NCBI GenBank assembly: GCA_963169175.1
Contig: CAUJFK010000153.1
Span: 1-9,766 of the forward strand
DNA: 9,766 bases
Source of the DNA: Acidobacteriota bacterium
GTDB lineage: Bacteria > Acidobacteriota > Blastocatellia > Pyrinomonadales > Pyrinomonadaceae
Direction of reading: 5' to 3'
In this document: one piece after another, positions 6,274 through 9,766 of the stretch
Layout: each line of letters begins with the position of its first letter
Position numbering within the stretch: position 1 is the stretch's first letter
Position numbers and translations under genes: made by a program
Notes under the pieces: model-generated
Seen by the model: only the letters and a program-made list of their open reading frames with translations
Told to the model about the DNA's origin: nothing
Databases searched by the model: none

Positions 6274-6534
6274 TCAGCCGTTGATCGCGGCCGCGATGAT
6301 GATCGCGATCCCGATGATCATTGCGCCGATTATTATCGCCAGGGCGCTGTTCTGATCTTCTTCGATCTCTTTCTTGACCGAAAACGGCGACACAAGCACA
6401 ACTATCAGAAACGCTACAGCAAATATCACAAGGCCGATAAGAACAAATATCAGCGTGGTGACCAGAACGGGCAAAAGTTCTTCAAGTTTTACGACCAGGC
6501 CCAGCACGGGCGTTATCGACAAAAGATCAATCAT
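6274..6534 (-). CDS. DUF350 family membrane protein (YjfL type)
   Basis: This 86-residue protein has two strongly hydrophobic stretches, roughly residues 20-49 and 65-84. They are separated by the charged segment SPFSVKKEIEEDQNSALAIII (49-69), which is the DUF350 signature (KEIEEDQN followed by ALAIIIGA). E. coli YjfL is a DUF350 protein and sits beside yjfC, which encodes a glutathionylspermidine-synthetase-like protein, so a link to polyamine-type chemistry recurs. No activity is established. Many DUF350 proteins are longer and contain a duplicated unit; this one has a single unit. The start ATG follows the stop of the 49-residue gene with no gap and has GGAGG seven bases upstream. Its spacing indicates co-translation with that small protein. 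Confidence 0.88.
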   Translation of the reverse strand: MIDLLSITPVLGLVVKLEELLPVLVTTLIFVLIGLVIFAVAFLIVVLVSPFSVKKEIEEDQNSALAIIIGAMIIGIAIIIAAAING

Positions 6535-6684
6535 TTATTTTCCTCCACGAAATCCTGTATAAATGAACGGCACGCCCAAACGCGATTTGCTGCCCGAATT
6601 GGCCAGCTCCCAGCCAAACCACGACGCCGCGGAATAAAGCAGGACGACACCCATTGCAAATATGACGTAAAGCTTCTTGAACAT
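6535..6684 (-). CDS. 49-residue single-pass membrane protein, unrecognised
   Basis: This small gene is supported by position and signals. Its ATG (6684-6682) follows a GGAAGGT ribosome site, it begins 30 bases after the DUF4178 stop, and its TAA (6537-6535) directly abuts the DUF350 start codon. The product begins MFKKLYVIFAMGVVLLYSA, giving a positive N-terminus and one membrane segment at about residues 5-24. It continues WFGWELAN and a basic, glycine-rich C-terminus ending YTGFRGGK. A cleavable signal peptide is possible but no clear AxA site is followed by a mature domain. I do not recognise the family. Its placement between DUF4178 and DUF350 genes suggests a subunit of the same membrane complex. 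Confidence 0.7.
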   Translation of the reverse strand: MFKKLYVIFAMGVVLLYSAASWFGWELANSGSKSRLGVPFIYTGFRGGK

Positions 6685-6714
6685 ATTCTGACCTTCCTCG
6701 AACAGATCGAGATG

Positions 6715-8670
6715 CTACTCGTCGTCCGAGCCCGACGAACTTGTCCCAAACATGCTGTCCTTCCAGCGAGCTGATTCAAAACTGAACTTTCTGAACAACC
6801 CAATGAGAGGAACGATCGCGAGGACAATAAGAGCGCAGAGAAAATTAACGCCGCGCATTACATTCTGTTCGACGCGAACACTTATCGGCATTGGCTGCGT
6901 TGAATTCTGCCACGAGCCTTCTATCCTCAATGTGTACTTGCCGCCCGGCAGCGATGAGACGGTAGCGTCCTGTGACTGGCCACCCTCGGTCCAGGCTCCA
7001 TCGCTGTCGGATCCGTGATAATACTCGATCGGGATCGTAACTCCTTCAATTTCCTGGCTCTGGTCGTTGATCAGGTCAACGTCCAGCTCAACGAAAGAAT
7101 TATCGACCGGTGCCGATGCTGAGATCTGCACGTTCCGGTTTGGTTTCAGGTCGAACGGTTGGCTAAAAGCGACCTGCGGGGCGGCTGGGCTTGCCATGGG
7201 CGGCAAGGTTATCTGCTGCTCCATGACCTTGCTGGTGATGCCCGTGAACGGGACCATCAGGATCGCGGCCGCGAACAACGCGAGCAGCGGAAGGATGCCC
7301 CATGTGTAATAGAATCGGCCGGTGAACGGCTGATTTGGGCCCGCTGCCCACGGCTTGGCCAATCCGGTCACGCCGAACGCCTTTTCGACCTCGGCAACGG
7401 TCATATAGGTCCCGGCGGACCAATTCACTTCATTGGCGGTTATCTCTTCTGACAACATGACCGGGGCCGAAACGTAATCGATCGCCCGGACCGTCTCACC
7501 CTGTTCGACCCGCCAATAAAACTCGCCTTTTACATACTCGACCGTCGCCGGAGCATCCTGAAAGATCTTGAAACGGCGGCCATTGTAATTGACCATCGTC
7601 GGCACCGACGTGAACAGAGTGCTGCCCATCGCCGCCTCGACCTCGGCCGGATTCACGGGTTCAACAAAATTCCAGTGATTGTCCGAATGCACAAGCCAGC
7701 GAAAGCCGATCGATGCATTGTAAAGAAGATATTCGTGCCAGTAGTAATGAACGCCTTCGATCAGAACGCTTCTCACTACAGCCCCGATGATGCGGAACTT
7801 TACGTCGCCTGGAAAAGTGCCCTCGGCACCGACCGGCAGGGCAAAAGCAGTATCCGCCTTTGTCGGCTCGAGCGCCTTAAGATACGAGAGATTTCCCTGG
7901 TTTACATCTAGCAGCGAGTTGCAGTTTGGACACGTAACACGTTCGGCCTTGTCCGGCGCCCGAAGTGAAAGAGGCCCGCCGCAGTTCGGGCAGCCAATCG
8001 CGGCGGCCGACACGGATCGTGCCTTGCGCTCGGCAGGTTTTGCATCCGCCAGGCCTATATCGGCAAGCGAAACCTGGTTTCCTAAGAATACCCATGGCGG
8101 GCTCGAGCTGTAATCGATCGTGCCAAAGGCATTGTTCTTGCCCGTCAGGTCGGCATACTGACTTTCCTCATTCGGAACAAGTTTGTATGGTATCTCTCCG
8201 TCAGCGGCGACCGAGGTCGCAATGCCTTTTTCGGCGACGATCATGCCGGTCTGCGCCGGTACTTCCTGCACGATCTGGCCGATCTCGAGGCTGTCATATG
8301 GCGGCAGGACACGGCCTTCGGGAAGCGGCTGGTAAAAGGTTAGATAAAATTTCCCCTGCGCCTCGGCTAGCCAGCCGACCCAGCCGTTTGAGAATGTGGC
8401 GTACCATTCATCCCAAAATCCGCCCATTTGGTGCCGAAGCTGGGCGCGGCCCGTCAATTCAAAACGATTTCCGTTCCAAACGCCTTTTAGCCCAAGTTTG
8501 AGCGGCGATTCCGATTCGGCTATCTCTGCCACCTTGCCCAGATCGTTCAAGCCGCGGTCGGTCCGTGCCAAGGCGGAACGGCAGAAGGGGCAGACGAGCA
8601 CGATGGTCGAGCCAGCTTTAAACTCGACCGGCCCGCCGCATGATGGGCAATTTGCCTGAAGGACGCTCAG
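6715..8670 (-). CDS. Double zinc-ribbon / double DUF4178 membrane protein with a probable CTG start
   Basis: From the CTG at 8670 the product has 651 residues. It has zinc ribbon 1 (CPSC at 8-11, CPFC at 27-30), a first DUF4178 unit (about 55-205, containing FWDEWYATF and WVGWLAE), zinc ribbon 2 (CPNC at 227-230 and 247-250) and a second DUF4178-like unit (about 280-425, containing YYWHEYLLYN and FRWLV). A membrane segment (about 456-476), a beta-rich domain probably outside the membrane (about 485-600), a second segment (608-626) and an acidic serine-rich tail ending SGSDDE follow. Function is not known; DUF4178 genes recur beside DUF350 and AdoMetDC/SpeE genes. The start is chosen because a stop codon lies just upstream in frame, GGAGG precedes CTG by six bases, and CTG overlaps the speD stop as CTGA. 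The first conventional start, GTG at 8601, would remove half of zinc ribbon 1. Confidence 0.85.
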   Translation of the reverse strand: MSVLQANCPSCGGPVEFKAGSTIVLVCPFCRSALARTDRGLNDLGKVAEIAESESPLKLGLKGVWNGNRFELTGRAQLRHQMGGFWDEWYATFSNGWVGWLAEAQGKFYLTFYQPLPEGRVLPPYDSLEIGQIVQEVPAQTGMIVAEKGIATSVAADGEIPYKLVPNEESQYADLTGKNNAFGTIDYSSSPPWVFLGNQVSLADIGLADAKPAERKARSVSAAAIGCPNCGGPLSLRAPDKAERVTCPNCNSLLDVNQGNLSYLKALEPTKADTAFALPVGAEGTFPGDVKFRIIGAVVRSVLIEGVHYYWHEYLLYNASIGFRWLVHSDNHWNFVEPVNPAEVEAAMGSTLFTSVPTMVNYNGRRFKIFQDAPATVEYVKGEFYWRVEQGETVRAIDYVSAPVMLSEEITANEVNWSAGTYMTVAEVEKAFGVTGLAKPWAAGPNQPFTGRFYYTWGILPLLALFAAAILMVPFTGITSKVMEQQITLPPMASPAAPQVAFSQPFDLKPNRNVQISASAPVDNSFVELDVDLINDQSQEIEGVTIPIEYYHGSDSDGAWTEGGQSQDATVSSLPGGKYTLRIEGSWQNSTQPMPISVRVEQNVMRGVNFLCALIVLAIVPLIGLFRKFSFESARWKDSMFGTSSSGSDDE

Positions 8671-9059
8671 TTGTCACCTCCGGCGATCTTGAACTGCAGA
8701 TCGGAGATTTGAGATTCGCTGCCGCCCCGTTCGATCTTTGTCATCGTCACCACTTCGGCACCGAGGGAAGCTTTGAGACTCTCCTCCCAATTCCATTCAG
8801 GACGCGTCCGGCAGCAGTAGAGATTGAATGTTGCGATGCGGTATTCGGGATATGTGTGACACGCGAGATGTGATTCGGTAAGGACGACCATGCCCGTCAC
8901 TCCGCCTTCACCCGGGAACTTGTGCCAGATATTGCCAACCGCCTTTAGGCCCAATTCATCAATTACTCGCGCAAAAATATTTCGAAGCCGCGCTTCGTCG
9001 CGAAGCGCTTCAACATTGCAGCCGTGGGCCTCTATGAGCCATTCAGTTCCAACTATCAT
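8667..9059 (-). CDS. speD: S-adenosylmethionine decarboxylase, pyruvoyl-dependent (proenzyme)
   Basis: This 130-residue protein is the short prokaryotic AdoMet decarboxylase, which makes the aminopropyl donor decarboxylated AdoMet for polyamine synthesis in the cytosol. The self-processing site is TESHLACHTYPEY (61-73). Cleavage between E62 and S63 would turn S63 into the pyruvoyl group. H68 and a cysteine in YCC (82-83) match, by position, the processing and catalytic residues Ser63, His68 and Cys83 of the Thermotoga enzyme. The usual acidic and basic tail (KIERG near 108-112) follows, and the last residues are low in complexity. The ATG at 9059 has AGGT eight bases upstream. It is the first gene of the leftward series, and its stop overlaps the CTG start of the DUF4178 gene, so the two are translationally coupled. 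All expected catalytic residues are present. Confidence 0.95.
   Translation of the reverse strand: MIVGTEWLIEAHGCNVEALRDEARLRNIFARVIDELGLKAVGNIWHKFPGEGGVTGMVVLTESHLACHTYPEYRIATFNLYCCRTRPEWNWEESLKASLGAEVVTMTKIERGGSESQISDLQFKIAGGDN
8674..8681 (-). promoter_or_regulatory. Strong Shine-Dalgarno sequence for the CTG-initiated DUF4178 gene
   Basis: On the minus strand GGAGGTGA lies inside the last codons of speD, and the GGAGG core is six bases before CTG at 8670-8668. This near-perfect match and spacing is the main reason for accepting CTG as initiator. ATG, GTG and TTG do not occur in frame until 8601. Confidence 0.75.
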
Positions 9060-9152
9060 CGGGTCAACCTAATGGCATTACGAGCATTTTAAGAAGAATG
9101 TTTGAACGACCTGATAAGGCGGCACGTTATAATGCTCGGAACCGGCAAAAGA
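9060..9152. promoter_or_regulatory. Divergent promoter region between speD and the secreted lipoprotein gene
   Basis: This 93-base region drives both directions. Rightward, a perfect TATAAT lies at 9128-9133. Transcription should begin near 9140, just upstream of the ATG at 9153; the best -35-like TTGAAC (9102-9107) is 20 bases away, which is long. Leftward, TAAAAT on the minus strand (9091-9086) is a good -10 candidate about 27 bases before the speD ATG, with no convincing -35. No riboswitch-like or long hairpin structure is apparent. Confidence 0.45.
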
Positions 9153-9766
9153 ATGCTGTACAGAAATATAACCAAAAAATTCCCGCTTGTCATATTTTGG
9201 CTTGCCGTTTTAGTTTCGATCGGCTGCGGGCCGCTAGGAGTAAACCGCGGCACACCGCCAAAATTTGACTTGGATCGCTCTGATTACGGCAAACCGCAGG
9301 CGCCGGGGCGCGTCCGATCAAGCGATATCGAAGAAAGCAGCGGCGTGGCCGCGTCACGGTGTCAGCCTAACATTTTATGGACGCACAATGACTCCGGCGA
9401 CGGCCCTTACATCTTTGCGATGGACGTGACCGGGCGCGATCTCGGCACCTGGAAGATCGAGAACGCAGAGAATATTGATTGGGAGGATATTGCCGAGTTC
9501 AAGGACGCGAGCGGCAAGTGTTTTCTTTATCTTGGCGATACCGGAAACAGCCGCAAGGAAACGCGTACCATGCATAAGATCTATCGCGTCGCCGAGCCTT
9601 CGGTCCCGGAAGACGGGGCAAGATCGACAAGAAAAGATCCGATTCTAACCTCGCCGGCCGACGTGTTGGCCTTCTCCTATCCCGACGGGCCGCACGATGC
9701 CGAGACCTTGATGGTCCATCCGGAAACAGGTGAGATCTACGTGATCACCAAAAGCAAAGATACGGC
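9153..9766 (+). CDS. Secreted lipoprotein of beta-propeller type (partial, continues past the window)
   Basis: The frame stays open from 9153 to the right edge, giving 204 visible residues without a stop. The N-terminus MLYRNITKKFPLVIFWLAVL with the lipobox VSIGC (cysteine 25) is a Sec lipoprotein signal. The mature part has the pattern of a secreted propeller-like family: an ESSGVAAS segment, ILWTHNDSGDGPYIFAMD, NIDWEDIAEF, FLYLGDTGNSRKE, IYRVAEP, then DAETLMVHPETGEIYVITKS. The family is conserved in my recollection but has no assigned enzymatic function. An earlier in-frame ATG at 9132 overlaps the TATAAT box, so 9153 is preferred. It diverges from speD and need not belong to the polyamine-related operon. 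Confidence 0.8.
   Translation, partial: MLYRNITKKFPLVIFWLAVLVSIGCGPLGVNRGTPPKFDLDRSDYGKPQAPGRVRSSDIEESSGVAASRCQPNILWTHNDSGDGPYIFAMDVTGRDLGTWKIENAENIDWEDIAEFKDASGKCFLYLGDTGNSRKETRTMHKIYRVAEPSVPEDGARSTRKDPILTSPADVLAFSYPDGPHDAETLMVHPETGEIYVITKSKDT

Noticed and set aside
7965..8501. Rightward 178-residue open frame
   Set aside because: It is rich in Arg, Ser and Cys, lies antisense to the well-supported DUF4178 gene, and has no family features.
6715..8601. DUF4178 gene starting at GTG 8601 (628 residues)
   Set aside because: It would split the first zinc ribbon and has no ribosome site, whereas the CTG at 8670 has GGAGG at six bases and overlaps the speD stop.
8667..8720. Fourth dispersed repeat at the end of speD (AATCTCAAATCTC-like with GATCT/AGATC arms at 8685-8702)
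   Set aside because: The arms are only five bases and SpeD keeps its usual length of about 130 residues; evidence is too thin.
9132..9152. Start of the secreted lipoprotein at ATG 9132
   Set aside because: It overlaps the TATAAT box and would extend the signal peptide n-region without need.

Overview
The window looks like a chromosomal stretch of a free-living, Gram-negative-type bacterium of roughly balanced base composition. It has Sec and Tat lipoprotein signals, small repeats in gene junctions and an Lrp/AsnC regulator. The gene content reminds me of Acidobacteriota (Blastocatellia-like). That is an impression from protein style; no rRNA or other marker here proves it.

Layout. At the left edge, the N-terminus of a leftward gene (possibly an aromatic amino acid hydroxylase, from a DHPG motif) diverges from a rightward Lrp/AsnC regulator across an AT-rich intergenic region. 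From about 9.06 kb down to 0.84 kb every gene points left, mostly with overlaps or tiny gaps, so one long operon is likely. In transcription order it holds: SpeD (pyruvoyl S-adenosylmethionine decarboxylase); a large double zinc-ribbon / double DUF4178 membrane protein; a 49-residue single-pass membrane protein; a DUF350 (YjfL-type) membrane protein; a membrane-fused SpeE-type aminopropyltransferase; a four-helix-bundle 23S-IVP-type protein on a small inverted-repeat cassette; a Tat-exported lipoprotein flavin oxidoreductase; a polytopic membrane protein with four histidine motifs; and a coiled-coil lipoprotein. At the right edge a rightward secreted lipoprotein of beta-propeller type starts from a divergent promoter and runs off the window.

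How the genes may work together. SpeD would make decarboxylated AdoMet, and the membrane SpeE-like enzyme would use it to aminopropylate an acceptor at the membrane. The DUF4178 and DUF350 proteins and the 49-residue protein would form a membrane scaffold, and the exported flavoprotein could oxidise the amine product or another extracytoplasmic substrate. No putrescine-forming enzyme is visible, so the acceptor is unknown. SpeD, SpeE and DUF350 sitting together is a recurring genomic theme. The flavoprotein, the His-rich membrane protein and the lipoprotein are the less familiar additions.

Three operon junctions carry repeats: a 28-nt hairpin before speE, a 40-nt terminal-inverted-repeat cassette between speE and the flavoprotein, and a GCAGAGACGC-type inverted repeat that supplies coding sequence at the flavoprotein/membrane-protein overlap. 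The DUF4178 gene appears to begin at a CTG codon that overlaps the speD stop and follows a very strong Shine-Dalgarno sequence. An ATG/GTG-only gene call would cut off its first zinc ribbon.
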